Positions 10,161 to 22,631 of a stretch of 64,000 nt of DNA are shown piece after piece. The notes beneath the pieces were generated by a model that ran no database searches, was not told the DNA's origin, and was given only the letters and a program-made list of their open reading frames with translations. Source of the DNA: Capitulum mitella (taxonomy: Eukaryota; Arthropoda; Thecostraca; Pollicipedomorpha; Pollicipedidae); NCBI GenBank assembly GCA_030062745.1, contig CP099846.1:4836001-4900000 (forward strand). The letters are read 5' to 3'. Numbering within the stretch: position 1 is the stretch's first letter; every line of letters begins with the position of its first letter. Made by a program: the position numbers and the translations under genes.

Positions 10161-13100
10161 CTACTGTCGCCAGGAGCAGAGCAGCCGGGTGTGCTGGGAG
10201 CAGTCGCGCGGCAGCCGGTCTCCGCTGTGGCGGGCGGCCAGCACGGCAGCGCCGCTGCACAGCGAGCCGCGCAGCTCCAGCAGCTGGAACGCCGCCACGT
10301 GCGGACCGGCCGTCTCCACGAACCCGTCCCGCAGCAGCGGCCACGAACGGAACACGGCGCCGACCACGACGATCTGCAGACCGCGCTCGGCCATCAGCAT
10401 CTCCTGCCGGCCGGAGCCCGCCGTCAGTGACAGATCACCGGGCCTCAGTACACACCGGCCGACCGGGCCTCAGTACATACACGCCGACCGAGTCTCAGTA
10501 CACACAGGTCGCCCGGAGCTCAGTACACAGCGGCCGACCGAGCCTCAGCACACACAGGCCGACCGGGCCTCAGTGCACACAGGCCGACCGGACCTCAGTA
10601 CACACAGACCGACCGGGCCTCAATACACACAGGTCGACCGAGCCTCAGTACACACCGGCCGACCGGGCCTCAATACACACAGGTCGACCGAGCCTCAGTA
10701 CACACCGGCCGACCGGACCTCAGTACATACAGGCCGTCCGGGCCACAGTACACACATGCCGAACGGACCTCTGCATACACAGGCAGACCAGACCTCAGTA
10801 CACACAGGCCGACCGGACCTCAGTACACACAGACCGACCGGACCTCAGTACACACAGACCGACCGGACCTCGGTACACACAGGCCGACCGGGCCTCAATA
10901 CACACAGGTCGACCGAGCCTCAGTACACACCGGCCGACTGGACCTCAGTACATACAGGCCGTCCGGGCCTCAGTACACACATGCCGAACGGACCTCAGTA
11001 CACAAAGGCCGGCCGGGCCCCGTCGTCAGTAAAAAAAAATTACTGGGTTTCAACACACAGGCCGCTCAACACAAGGCCCTACAGCCTATCATCTACTTAA
11101 ATCCAGATTCTGACTCTTCTTTCCTGGACGACCCTGCCATTCAAGGTGAATCGATCGTCAAGGTGTCTATAATGGCACCAACCCGAATTCCTGGCTCGCA
11201 GCTGCAATGTCAATGGGACTGCCTCAGACGACCTCGCTATTCACTACCTCGTCGACGTTGGGCAGCAGGGCGACCACGTAGCGTCCGAGCCAGGCTCCGG
11301 CCTCGCGGAACAGCTGGCGGCAGAGCGCGTCCCCGTGTCGGGCGGCCGCCGCCAGGTGTTCACACAGCGCCGCGAACCGCTGCTTCTGGAACCGCGTGTA
11401 GGCGTGCTCCAGCAGGCCGAACCTGACGGCAGCGCCAGCTGTGTCACGGGTCAAGACGGCGACGTTACCAGCGATTCTCAGCTGGCGTCACCAGCTGCAT
11501 CGGACAGGATTAACAGCTGCGTCAGACGGCGCCACCAGCGCGGTCTCACCTGTCCTTGACGTCGAAGCAGTCGCGGATGGCGGCGCGGACGGCGTCGGTG
11601 CTGTGCGGCGGCCGACGCAGGTTGTCGTCCTCGTCGAACACCCACTTGATGGCGGCGTGCGCGATCCACCAGGCTGCGGGGTTCGGGAGCAGAGGGTCAC
11701 ACGGTGCCGTCCGTTCAGAGCGGGGTCGCAGTCTCCGGGCGGCGGTGCTGGGCACTACCCTGGAGCTACACTACAGGGGACTACACGGCTACATGGCCCG
11801 CTCCACCAGCCAGACGTCGCTACAGCTCAGGAGTCGGATTCACGGCATTCGAACAGATTCAAATAGGTTCGGATTTTTCGAACCCTCCAATCCTGAAAAC
11901 GAGAATTCGAGCCCCGAAAATCGGGATATGAATTCTAAAAACCAAAGTCCAGTCCTGAAAACCATCATTTAAATACGCAAAGAAATGTACTGAAATATGC
12001 TCTAGGCTCAAATTTTCTAGAAAAAAATGTAACCCGTAATATGTCGATACTGCATCGAACTGAGTCGCCCGTCCTCTGACTTTATTGCACTGAATTAGTT
12101 AATGCCGAACCCAACTGTTGTGGTTACTGGTTTTACCCCGTCACCACCATGTTTCGCTGGTTTGCTGAGGGAGTGAAAGTAAGACGGCTTTTGTAGCGAG
12201 TCTAACAGGAACCTTGTGGTTGGCAGGAAAGCACCTCCCAGCTTCGCACAACCACCAAAAATCGGTTTTAAAGTAGGAACTACATCACGTTAAATATTTC
12301 AAAATTTCAGCGCAAAGACTGCAATTTATTCGAATCTCGAATCCGAATCCACCCAACCTAGGATTCGAATCCCAAAATGCATGCGAATCATCGGCTCTAG
12401 ACAACGGCCAACGCGTACCCGTAACGCCGACCGGCACTTGACGAACGGTCCGAGAACAGACAAACGCAACAGCATTTATACCATCATGAACCTTCCACAC
12501 GTGACTGGGCGATCTGAACATTCAAATTCCTCCGTACGAACTAACGCGGCGAAATGCATTCACACCATCTGTGCCTCATGAAGCAATGTTATCGTTCCAC
12601 TTGAGCGGCCGCTTCCGCCCCGGTCCGAGGGCACGGATAAGCCTGCTGACGTCACGCCACGCCTCCTCAGGTTCCGGCACTCGAGCCGAGCCGACTCCGT
12701 AAGGACGGATGCCGCTGCCGGGACGACCTCCGCGCGCGGGCGGCGGGTACGGTCGGCCGTGCACACGGAGCCCGCCACGCCAAACACGACAAAGGCCGCT
12801 GCGAGCTGCATTCAGGACACAGAATCCACAGCCCGACAACGGATGCCCCACAACGACGAACATCTGGACAACGTTTCAGTTCCCAACATTTCTCACGGCA
12901 AACGCGCGAGCGTTCGTGTCCGATCATGACACGGCGCCAGTGATGGCGGTCCGCAAGCAGGTCCGAGCAGGTCGGAACCCCTGCGAACACGTCGGCCGGC
13001 AGCCGGCCCGGACGCCGTCCCAGGGCTGGGCGTGTCCGGCGGCCGGCGTGCTATCTGGCCGCCGCGGCCGGCCATGGCGCCGCCGCCGACGGCGGCGAAC

Positions 13101-16100
13101 CACGGCCGGGATTCACCGCACCGGCCAGGGGCGATAAACAACCGGCCGAGCGCAAACACCGGCTAATGCGGACCGGCGAGCGTCCAGCGCCAGATACCGG
13201 GCCGGGCCCCACCGACCCGCGGCGCCGTGCAGGCCGGGAACACGCACCGCACTCCTCCCAGCGGACTTTTACCGAAGGCGCTCACAACTGCCAGCAATGA
13301 TAAACGAACCGAAAGTTTCCGCGGCGTTCAGAGACCCGTGCCGAGATCCCAGAGCGCTCTCAGGAGCCGAGGGACACGTACCTCCGCCCTCGTCTCCGAA
13401 CAGGTGTCCCCAGCCGCCGCAGCGGTGCGTGCTGCCGTCCGCCTTCAGCAGCAGGCTGTTCGAGCCGGTGCCGGCTATCAGGCACATGCCGCCTGTGACA
13501 CACGATAGGGGAGGCGGTCAGAGCGGCCGCCAGGAGCCCCCCCCCCCGCCCCGGACAGGCCGCCCGCATCCAGTACACGAAACCAATCGGCTACAGCCGC
13601 GCACTGACGGCCACAATTTAACTTCAATCCGCCGCGTTCGACGACTGGACGCAACACAACTAAAATACAGATGCCATCTCGAAGCCAGCGATTATCAACT
13701 GCCGGTCAAGGGAGCCGAACAGTCACGGCGGCCAGTGTCAGACGAGACCGTGTTCGGAGTCTGGCCGTCACTGCCCGGGATTCAGGTCGTCACGAGGGTC
13801 TCAGGCGGTCCGACTCACCCTCCTCGAAGGCGGTGGCGATGGTGCCGACCGTGTCGCTGCAGACGTAGCAGAACTCGGTCAGCGTGGGATGGTGATCCAA
13901 CAGACCCTGGCGGAACAGCTCGTTCGTCTCGGCCACCTCGCAGCCGCTCAGGCTCAGGCCCTGGCGGAAGGAGGGATCTCACAGACTCAGACCCTGACGG
14001 AGAGAGGGATCTCACAGACTCAGACCCTGACGGAGAGAGGGATCTCACAGACTCAGACCCTGGCGGAGAGAGGCTGGATCTCACACTCAAACCTTGGCGG
14101 AGAGAAGGGTCTCACAGACTCAGACCCTGATGGAGAGAACGTGTCTCACAGACTCAGACCTTGACGGAGAGAACGTATTTCAAAGACTCGGACCCTGCTG
14201 GAGAGAGGGGATCTCAGCGAAGTCTGAGGATCACTCACGAGCACAGTCAACGGAAAGGACAACTCCAAAGAACCAAAATTTATCGTTCGAGACCTCGAGG
14301 AATGACAGTAATTCCTGTTTTAGCCTTGACAAGTCCCAGACCGTGCGCCCGTCAAAGTGGCAGCTCGCACGCCGGCAGCCGCCGCCGACCACAGGCGGCT
14401 TGCGCTCGGGCCGACAGAAACCTGCGCAGACTCCCCTGGCCGCCGGCTCACCAGTGCGCGCAGGGTCGTGTTCTTGGGCAGGTCGGCCAGCTTCAGGGCT
14501 TCGTCGACCAGGCCGCGAATCCTGGCCTCCGTCTCCGCCATACCAATAAGCTGAGGCGCCACGGACGGCATCACACGACAGGCGTGACGAACGCGCCGCA
14601 GTTCACGTACCAAGACCGTTTACACACTCTAATACGCTTTACAGTATGAAGAGGGACAAATACAAGTAAAAACAGAAGCAATGTATCCTTACACTGGACG
14701 AAAAAGACATTCTTATAGCACATGTTTCACAATAATGCATATTTTTACTTGGAGTGGCAGTCATCGATTATGGAGAAACAGTCACACTCTGATGTGTATT
14801 CCATCTAACATGTCCGATGCTATGACATTTAAGCCACCTGGTCACGACGTAAACGGAGCACGATTTCCAAGCGCTGATTTCGAGGACAGTCATGAACTAC
14901 CGCAGCTTTCGTATAATACACCGCTACTGCAATGACGAACAAACCACAAACTAAGAAGACGAACACCTACCAATGAATGGATTGTTAACTACCAAAGTGC
15001 GCGATTTCTCCACTGCAGCATGCATATGCAAAGAACATGCAAAAGGCCAAATGAAGAATTAACCCGTTATATTTTTATATTCATGTTCATATTCATATTA
15101 ACATTTGACGAAAAATGTCCTACCTCCCCAAAGGTCTGAAAACAATCAAATTCTGATGGGCTATGTCAAACATTTGGGGGTCACGTCTTTGTCAAGCATC
15201 AACAGGTTTGGAACCTTTTAACACAGTACTCTACGAAACGGCGACCAAGTTTAAGAATCCCATTTGTGCCAGTATGGATTGAATACATACACCTTCCAAA
15301 ACGCCAGAGATATCTGCCACTTGGCAAGGTGAGGGACATCAAAGGCATAAGGAAAAGTCTGTTCACCATACCGTAATTAAGTTTATGCAGGACTCCACAT
15401 GTTGCTGGAGTGAGATGAAAAGCAAAGTTATGAGACAAGTGAAAAAATAACTTACAAGGAAGTTGATACAGGGTCCATCACACTGAGACAGTCTCTTGCC
15501 AGACGAGTCATAGAGAGAGATTGCCGAATGGCTGCCGCCACTGCAAATACCAAAACGAATAAAGTAACAGTGCAAGCAGAATCAGAAACAGTTAAAAACA
15601 GACATGCCACTGGATCTCACAGAAATGTGGGTTTCCCCATTAAGTACCCCTTCGCTGACATGTACGTGTCATGTCATCTTTTGCGTCATTTCGGAAACAT
15701 CGTTTACCGGCAGAACAAGCGCAATGAAGGTAAGAAGTATCCATGTCACCTGAGAACCGGACAGAAACATTCCATTATGATCCAGTAGCATGCCAACTGA
15801 ATGAAATGTTAATGAAATCAAGCACATGGTGCAACTTAGCCATGGTGAGAAAGTTACCACCCCTACATAGGAAGGGAAAACTGGTGGCACATACGACTAA
15901 AAATTAAAAATAATTTAAACAAGATGCCAAGATGCCTGGTCTAATCACAACATCAGACATTGACAAACCTGTTCTTCAACACATTCATGCAAAAAGTGAC
16001 TCACTAAAAAGCTGACACAGGGGCCCTCACAATGCACCAAACATTGTCGACTTGCATCAAACAGCTCAATGGCAGAGTGGCTTCCACCACTGCAAAGGAT

Positions 16101-17697
16101 GAGAACAAACACACAAAATAAAACATTGCTTATTGCAATGCATGATGCATGTCTTGAAGGTACCCACATTTTGCACTGCATTCAGTATGTTAAGTAAAGC
16201 AGTATTCCTAACTGGAGATCATGTCTAAATTCCCCCCCCCCAAAAAAAAGAGCAATTTCAGTTAAAAAAATATCTTACTTGTGTCTTCATCTCCACTTTT
16301 TCTACTTTAACGACCATCCTGCCACGCCTACTTTGTCATTCATGAGTGTGAGGATGCTTGCAACTGGAAAATAAGTATACTGTGGTAGGGTGGACTATGG
16401 TAAACCCAGAGCCCAAGTTCCACACCAAATGTTTACCTTTGCCAGTACTCACTATTTCAGCACAAGACCTAGTAAGACTGAGTATCGAAAAACACCTAAA
16501 ACATCTACTACGGGATGAAATCCATCACTGTAACGTGATTTCTCCATGATATGCCCTCGAGAACGCAGTAACAGTTCCATGACCTGTGATGGCACTCACC
16601 CAAATTTTCAATAGTGTGTAAAAATATTTAAGACTGTTAAGCAAAATTTTAGAGTGCTCAAAACCGTCATTCCAGGGCAACTCACAAAAAACTCAGGAAG
16701 GGTTGCACTGACCCTTCCCTGTACTGACAACAGATCAAATCTGATGAAATGTTGCAGAGGTCAGCCAGCCAGAAGCAAGCACTACCACACAGTCACTAAA
16801 ACACCAATGCTTAAGCAGTGTGGTGCATTATTCAAGCCCAGGAGCAGTGGTGACCACAGGGACTTCAGGAGGATACAAGGGGACCAATGCGAGGATTTGA
16901 TGAACCCAACACATGCATGAATGGAGAACAGTTCAAACAAAACTTGGTCCTACAGAGCAACCCAGCTTATGCACAAGCTACTACTAGTCCAAGCACCATT
17001 TGGGATATTTCTGAATATACCCCTGGAAGGCACAATGGAATCATGGAAAACGGCATCCCTTTGTCTCTGTTATATGCCATCCAGTGATGCAAGTTAGTGA
17101 TCCTCACAGACAGACTGTGAGATATATGACCTTAACAAACCTGAAACATAATTTTTGGTATAGAGTGTGATCAAACTACACTCACTGCTCCACATACAGA
17201 CATGTATGAAATTATACACCTTAGATAAGTACACATCAATGTACACAAAACTCGCCTGCTGGCTGCACACTCATTTAGTAAAAGATCACAAAAACCAATA
17301 AATTGCATGGGAGCTTCTGTGGCAAATGTGCAAAGTTATACCACCAAACCAGGCAAATGCACATCAAGGGATGGAATGCAGCATTAAAGTGAACCACTCG
17401 ATATTACTGGGCCATAATCTACAAAAATCTGATACCAAGCTTAACCGTCTACATCTTGGAATTAGTGAATCTTGCATAGCAATGTTGCAGAGATGCAAAA
17501 ACCTGTCTATGTGAAACATACAAATTCTCTTAAACTAGCTGTGTCTTGCAGGTGGCTGTACACATTGAACACCACCTCCATCTAACCACTAACAAAGGCA
17601 ACTATGAATAAGTCACAAACAAGGTAAAAAAGGCTGAAACATACATACCCTTCTACACCAGCATATAAAACTGGTCTACTGTGTGATCCACTCATAT
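10161..17697 (-). CDS. NAGK: N-acetyl-D-glucosamine kinase
   Basis: Cytosolic sugar kinase (ROK/hexokinase-like fold) that phosphorylates salvaged GlcNAc with ATP to GlcNAc-6-phosphate. CDS complement of 10161-10403, 11248-11422, 11550-11673, 13382-13492, 13819-13960, 14452-14550, 15456-15540, 17651-17697 gives 341 aa (human 344); all phases match. The ATP phosphate loop VEGGGSHSA spans exons 1 and 2. Residues GLSLSG start at 78. The likely catalytic Asp is D113 in [19 protein letters not shown] covers 129-136, followed by [13 protein letters not shown]. The C-terminal exon carries [10 protein letters not shown]. Exon 2 has a tandem alternative at 16005-16089. The start Met lies in an exon preceded by an acceptor, so a 5' UTR intron exists. 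Introns hold minisatellites at 10437-11030 and 13951-14215. Confidence 0.95.
10437..11030. repeat. 25-bp minisatellite in the last NAGK intron
   Basis: About 23 units related to CCTCAGTACACACAGGCCGA in a GC-rich tandem array. Stops are absent in at least two forward frames, so long artificial reading frames appear. It is intronic on the opposite strand and not a protein. Confidence 0.92.
11830..12380. repeat. Possible degenerate foldback element
   Basis: The left part (GGATTCACGGCATTCGAA onward) and the right part (ATTCGAATCTCGAATCCGAA, ending GGATTCGAATCCC) are imperfect inverted repeats rich in ATTCGAA and GGATTCG. The sequence between is AT-rich. It sits in the NAGK intron 11674-13381. 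No target duplication was found. Confidence 0.3.
13951..14215. repeat. 33-bp minisatellite grown from a NAGK splice acceptor
   Basis: Eight units of about 33 bp. The first unit (13951-13983) contains the first ten bases of the NAGK exon 13819-13960 and its acceptor. The following units repeat the same block with few changes. On the minus strand each reads CCCTCTCTCCGTCAG followed by GGTCTGAGTC, that is a pyrimidine tract, an AG and a copy of the exon start (GGCCTGAGCC). Confidence 0.9.
15456..15540 (-). CDS. NAGK: NAGK exon 2, proximal version
   Basis: 85-bp exon with acceptor TATTTGCAG and donor GTAAGT. It supplies the third base of a Gly codon plus 28 codons, from GGSHSAI to DGPCINFL. Its last codons join in phase 0 to LIGMAE of exon 3, matching the human NHWLIG stretch. 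The Asn of INFL (residue 42) aligns with the human Asn that I recall as a GlcNAc ligand. I used this copy for the reference CDS because it keeps that Asn. Confidence 0.85.
16005..16089 (-). CDS. NAGK: NAGK exon 2, distal alternative version
   Basis: A second 85-bp exon 465 bp farther upstream in the gene, with the same acceptor/donor phases (CTTTGCAG, then GTGAGT) and an intact frame. Its 28 full codons share 17 identities with the proximal copy, including GGSHSAI. It ends GPCVSFL, so the presumed sugar-contact Asn is Ser. Joining both copies in one mRNA would add 85 bases and shift the frame, so they should be mutually exclusive. It is possibly a recently relaxed duplicate, but the absence of stops and good splice sites favour use. 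Confidence 0.75.
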
Positions 17698-18210
17698 TGA
17701 ATGCCTCCCTGAAAAATAACCATTTCATTAGATCACCAGAAACACAAACCAAAAGGCAAGGCAAATATAAGGTGGGGGAACAAAATATGTATGCAATGAA
17801 AGAGGTACATATTCCAAAACATTTTTAGAACTCTCAGGGGAAGCTGTTTGTTTCTTGGAATTCGCTAAATCTAATCACAACAAATTCTTAGAATTTTCCA
17901 AATTTGATCATAATGCAAAACACCAAACATTAAGCTCATAATCCACAAATACTATAACATAACACATCAGCCAAAAAGGGTTGTAAATGACAGGAATGCC
18001 TTCACCAGTAGTCCACTCCACAGCTTACAAAATTACTATATGCATACTGAAGTGATGTCCAAATTGCTTTCCATGACCAATCCTGATGCTTGCCCCCATC
18101 ATGAGTGTAATCAGAACATGAGCTACAGATCGAACCTAGAAACCCTCTAAACCCTGAATACTGTAAGGTGAAGTATGGTAAGCTTAACACATGATAAATG
18201 TCAATTTTAT

Positions 18211-18247
18211 CATGACATACCCCTTGCTACATGAGGGGTATGTCATG
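18211..18247. repeat. Perfect 14-bp hairpin in NAGK 5' intron
   Basis: CATGACATACCCCT at 18211-18224 and its exact reverse complement at 18234-18247, with a 9-base loop. It is followed by several further TGTCATGATAATG units up to about 18320. Function unknown. Confidence 0.6.
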
Positions 18248-18898
18248 GTAATGCATAATGTATGTCATGATAATGTATGTCATGTGTCATGATAGTGATA
18301 ATGTCATGATAACGTAACCGATTTTATGGTGCAAAAGCCCATAACCCAAAAGCATCTATCCAACACAGTGCCAGCCAAATATGGAAGGTGTCATAATATC
18401 CATGGGCTGCATTTCATCCTCTAGTTTTTCTTGAGACTAATTTTTGCAACTTATTAGTTTTAGCAGCCTCAGTGGATAGTTTAGATGACACTTACTTCAT
18501 CATATCACAAGCGCTCTGCTTAAGAGCTAAATAAAAACATCACTATGTCAAAAGTCCATGCCATCATCATCAGTCAACATCAAAACCAACAGTTTTTACA
18601 GTTTGGCAAACAGTATGGTTAAATTATCATGTACTGATGCAAACAGTGTGACTTAATGGCAACATTAAGGTTTAACATTCACATTTTTCCTTTGAATGAT
18701 GATGGACTGAGCAAAAAACAATGATCTGAGTGAGCTTGCATGATGTCTTAAGTGTTCGGATCTCGTGCCCATTTCTCTGTCGACCTTGCGTCAAGATCGC
18801 AGCATAGCTCTCTTCCACATGGGCTTGCTGAATTGAAACAGTGTCATATTTTGCTCGCTTCCTAAATCTCAGAATCCTACGTTCGTCCGCAACTTTAC

Positions 18899-18990
18899 CT
18901 AATCTCAACACCGATTTTGAATGCCACTTCACGCGCGCGCCCGCTGGATCACTACTTGCGAAGTGCCGTCGGAATGCACGGTAAACAAAC
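18899..18990 (-). other. Candidate NAGK 5' UTR exon
   Basis: A donor-like TTAG/GTAAAG on the minus strand puts the 3' edge at 18899, in the CpG-normal segment upstream of the CpG-poor NAGK 5' introns. It would pair with the acceptor TTTTTCAG that precedes the start-codon exon (top at 17710). The 5' edge is not determinable. Confidence 0.3.
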
Positions 18991-19900
18991 GAAGATAAAA
19001 GTTTTAGAGGTTTAAGGTTCTCGTCAAGTGCATTAATTCATATCTCTTGTAAAATTACGTCACTTCCCGAAAATATCACACTTTACGGAGAGAAATTAGA
19101 GAAAGCCACTCTGCCAATCCAGAACACGATCAGTTCAAAATATTTTCATAATCTCCATATATTCGATTAACCGCAAAGTTTTTTTACTCCCTCACGACCG
19201 AAAGCGAGTCCAGATCACTCTGACGAGGGATATGAGTCGGTTGCTTTCCCTTCGAAAACTTCATTATTAACCCTCTTCATTCGTTTTTCAGTCTTTTGAA
19301 CGGGTTCCATCGGTTTTCGATATTTCTTGTGCGTCTTGGTGCTTCGGGCTCTCAAGGGCGGGGAATATATTGATGTTAATGAGAATAGTCATATTACTAT
19401 GGCTCTTGCTTCCTCCTGTCAATGGCTTTCCTTGAATGTCTGAGTCATTTATACAAAGCAGTTCACAAGTGGTGCCCCCAGATCCACATCTGGCTTAAAT
19501 TTCATGACTGGTTGTAACGTAAATGATGTCAATTATCATTCGACATACGTTCGATTTAAGGGCCGCAAGCAAAAACGTTTCTTGTGTTTGTCTCCAACGC
19601 GCTATATTTGTTGCGGGGTATGTTTCGCATGTTGGGCAAAAAATTATTCAGCTCTGAAACTTGAGCCCAAGAGGCTGTGTGTTCCACTTCACAAACAAAG
19701 AAGCAGATCCACTCGTAAGCGATTCCAACGCTTGTTTGCGAGAAGGCTTTAAGTGAGCGTTTCTTCTTTTATGTCTCTCGAGGTGCCTGACAGTGACTGT
19801 TTCAACCTGTGGTTTAGGTCGTCGTTCTGGGAAACATGGGAGAATAGCCCCATGTCTTCTAGATATTTTATGCAATTCCTTCAGAGTTGTGTGAGAAAAT
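18930..19900. promoter_or_regulatory. Probable bidirectional NAGK/PRPF3 promoter region
   Basis: The two genes point away from each other, and this is the only CpG-containing segment between their CpG-poor 5' zones (left to about 18.9 kb, right from about 19.95 kb). No TATA box stands out. The inference rests on layout and base composition, not on a recognised core element. Confidence 0.35.
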
Positions 19901-20997
19901 CTATGCTTGAAACATAGTGTTCTGTGGAAGTGATTTTTCTCCCAGGGCCAATAAGGACAGCTTGGTCAGCATACTTTAAATATTATTTCTTGTGGGGGTT
20001 AACTACATGATGTTATGGCAAGTGTGTAGTGTTCTGAAATGAACAGTGGAGCTATGGCTGTGACTGTGGTACATATACCAGGTTTTTAGGCGATATTTAC
20101 TCCTAATGTCAGGTGTGTATTTCTGTTCACTGAAGCAAAGTTGTGTCAGGTAGGATGAATATTTCCAAAAGAAAACAGCATGCTTGAAGTTAGTAGCATG
20201 TGGAGTATATAATGAGAGGAGGGAGTTGCATTCCCACTTTTGTCATAAAATAAACAAGGCCTGTCTCAAAACATTGAACCGGCATTATATATACCTGAAT
20301 GTAGGCAATTAATTGCAACACCTCACCAAAAATTGTAGTAAACATGCAGAAACTGTTGTAAAAAAGATCCAGGGAAGTTCAAGCTTGTGAACCTTGTGTG
20401 TAATGTAAAGACAGGCAGAGAAATAGAATAATAATGGGATTGAAGAATTCACTTATCATCCATACTTCATCACATGGAACCAGTGACTTCCACTAGGGAT
20501 GCATGGGATGGGTTTTTTGCAGTATGGCCAGATATTGGATATGCTGGATTGGGTGTGGAATAACTGGCTGTATGCTGGATGTTACAATTACCTAGTATTG
20601 TTTGCTATATTAATTGCAAAAGTGGAGAAAAGACTGAATGAAAAGGAAAGATATAAAAATATGAACAAAATATGAAATGAAAATGTTAACAGTTTGTACA
20701 TTATTCCTAGTCCATACACTTACTGTGAGGTTTCCACAGGTTTTGTTGTAAACAATAACCAAAAAAATAAAAACTGCAGTAATCATAGCACAGTTCAACA
20801 TCTCCCACTGCAGGCAAAAGCATGGGTGTAGCCATGGTTCAGAAATTAGTGGGGGGTGGGACAAGCTGGCTGCCAACCACCAAGAACTGGCAGGGCAAGG
20901 GGTAAAAATCACTTTTGGGCTTTGCATGACAAGGTATGGTTAAAAGCCCTTTTGTCAGATTTCAAAACTCAAGAAATTGTGTCTCCAGTGCATTGTT

Positions 20998-21075
20998 GGA
21001 AACCTGGTTTTTCTTCCTGGTGTCAGAGTACAAATTCTCTTTTGGGGTATAAAATGCCATGCATTTATGTGAGAA
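20998..21075 (+). mobile_element. Partial GTTGGAAA-type MITE
   Basis: GTTGGAAACCTGGTTTTTCTT, then a GGTGTCAGAGTACAAATT segment and GGGGTATAAAATGCC, match the left third of the 26458-26751 copy. The right end is missing or too decayed to trace. Confidence 0.55.
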
Positions 21076-22331
21076 ACATTGACTAACTAGGTGCTTTGTA
21101 AGCATAGGTGGCCAGCAGGGTGTGTGCTCCAGCCTGCACAAAATCCCAGTATGAGGGAAACTTGTGTGTACATCTCCCATCATAGAGCACAACTAAGAAT
21201 TATGTCCAGGGAAATTGTTTCAGCATCCTTGAAAGTAATTCTCACAATTATAATAGGGGTTTTGGTAAGACATACATCTCTGCCACAGACATATCTTTCT
21301 CATGCTCCACCCAATCACTATCTCATTTTGTAAGACTGAAATAATGTTTGTTACAGTACAAAGCACATATAGGCCCATCACAGTTCTGAAATACCACATG
21401 GCTTGCACTGTGCCATGCAAGGGTGTTACTGGACAACTTTATTTATTTCTCAAATGAAGGATACAGTTGATCATGATGATGCAATTAGGCAAGCAGCATA
21501 ATTAGAATTAAGGCACAACTGCAGACTGTCAGATGCAGCTCCCATACATGCCATGATATACACTATGCCTCAGCCAGCCACTGGCATACCTTAGAAGACA
21601 GCAAATAAACCTCACACAACATAGCTTTCCCACTGGTCTAGATTACACAACACACTACAACTGCATTTGCATTCACGCATTCAGCAACGCACAGTCTGCA
21701 CCACAGCTTTGGGTACAGGCGGCAGTGGTGTCGTCTGCTCCCACTCTGTCCTTGTATCCATACAGATGTTGTGTTTTTAGGCCTGCACACAACAAGATCT
21801 TGTTGAGATTGTCATACTTTGCAGATTTGTCATATGACATGACTTACTGAACAGCAGCAATGACATGCTTCTTCTAAGAAGTGAAATGCCCATCATTTAC
21901 ATGAAATGGAAAGAACAGTGGAGGTGTTAAAATACTGTACAGTGCTTTTTATATTTTGTTTTTTCATTGAACATTGTTTATGAGATGAAAGGCTTGGGTC
22001 TTGTTACATGGTTCAGATAGTGTCAACAATCTTGACCAGTCTGCCAGAGCCTGCTTAACAAACACTGGTTGTCCCCATTGTCATTCATTTGTGACAAGGT
22101 CCAAGGATAGGATGACATCTTGCAGTTTATGGTACCTTGATTACAAAGCATTATATCATGGGAGGATTTTGCATTTATTTAACTTGGAAAAATGCTATGT
22201 TCATGAGTTATTGCTTGTAGTTGTATGCCATTTGCAGTATTTTCTAATTTGCATTTTATGACAGATGGCCAATTTTATGTGAATGTTATGAACATAGTCA
22301 TGTCCAGCCATTTATTCATGGTGGAGCAAGG

Positions 22332-22631
22332 GTAGAAAAGGTGTTGTTTTTGGTGTTGGAGAACACCAGAAAATATGTGCTCCAAAAACATTTTTGCACT
22401 CCAAAAGTTTGATCTTGTGCCTCCATTGAAAAGCTACATTATAACCATGTCAACAAATTTGTAATGCTGCAAGCAAAAATGTCTTTGTGTCCATTCAGTA
22501 AGAAGCAGGTGTGATGTCAAAACTGATATGCACCAAAATGCCAGCTTAAACTTTTGTTACTCCTTGCAAAACTTTGCACTCTGGAACAGAAATTATTCTC
22601 TGACACCAAGAACAAAAACTAAATTTTCAAC
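22332..22631 (-). mobile_element. GTTGGAAA-type MITE, CpG-decayed copy
   Basis: About 300 bp, aligning over its full length in reverse orientation to 26458-26751. Shared landmarks include CCTGCTTCTTACTGAATGG and TGGAGGCACAAG. Several CG sites of the other copy are TG or CA here (TTGTCGATATGG against TTGTTGACATGG). Ends are imperfect inverted repeats of GTTGGAAAATGT type. No protein is encoded. Confidence 0.8.

Noticed and set aside
10109-11100. Two overlapping 300-aa plus-strand frames with [12 protein letters not shown] repeats
   Set aside because: They arise from the 25-bp minisatellite within a NAGK intron and from the reverse of the NAGK last exon. Two frames being open at once points to repeat periodicity, not a gene.
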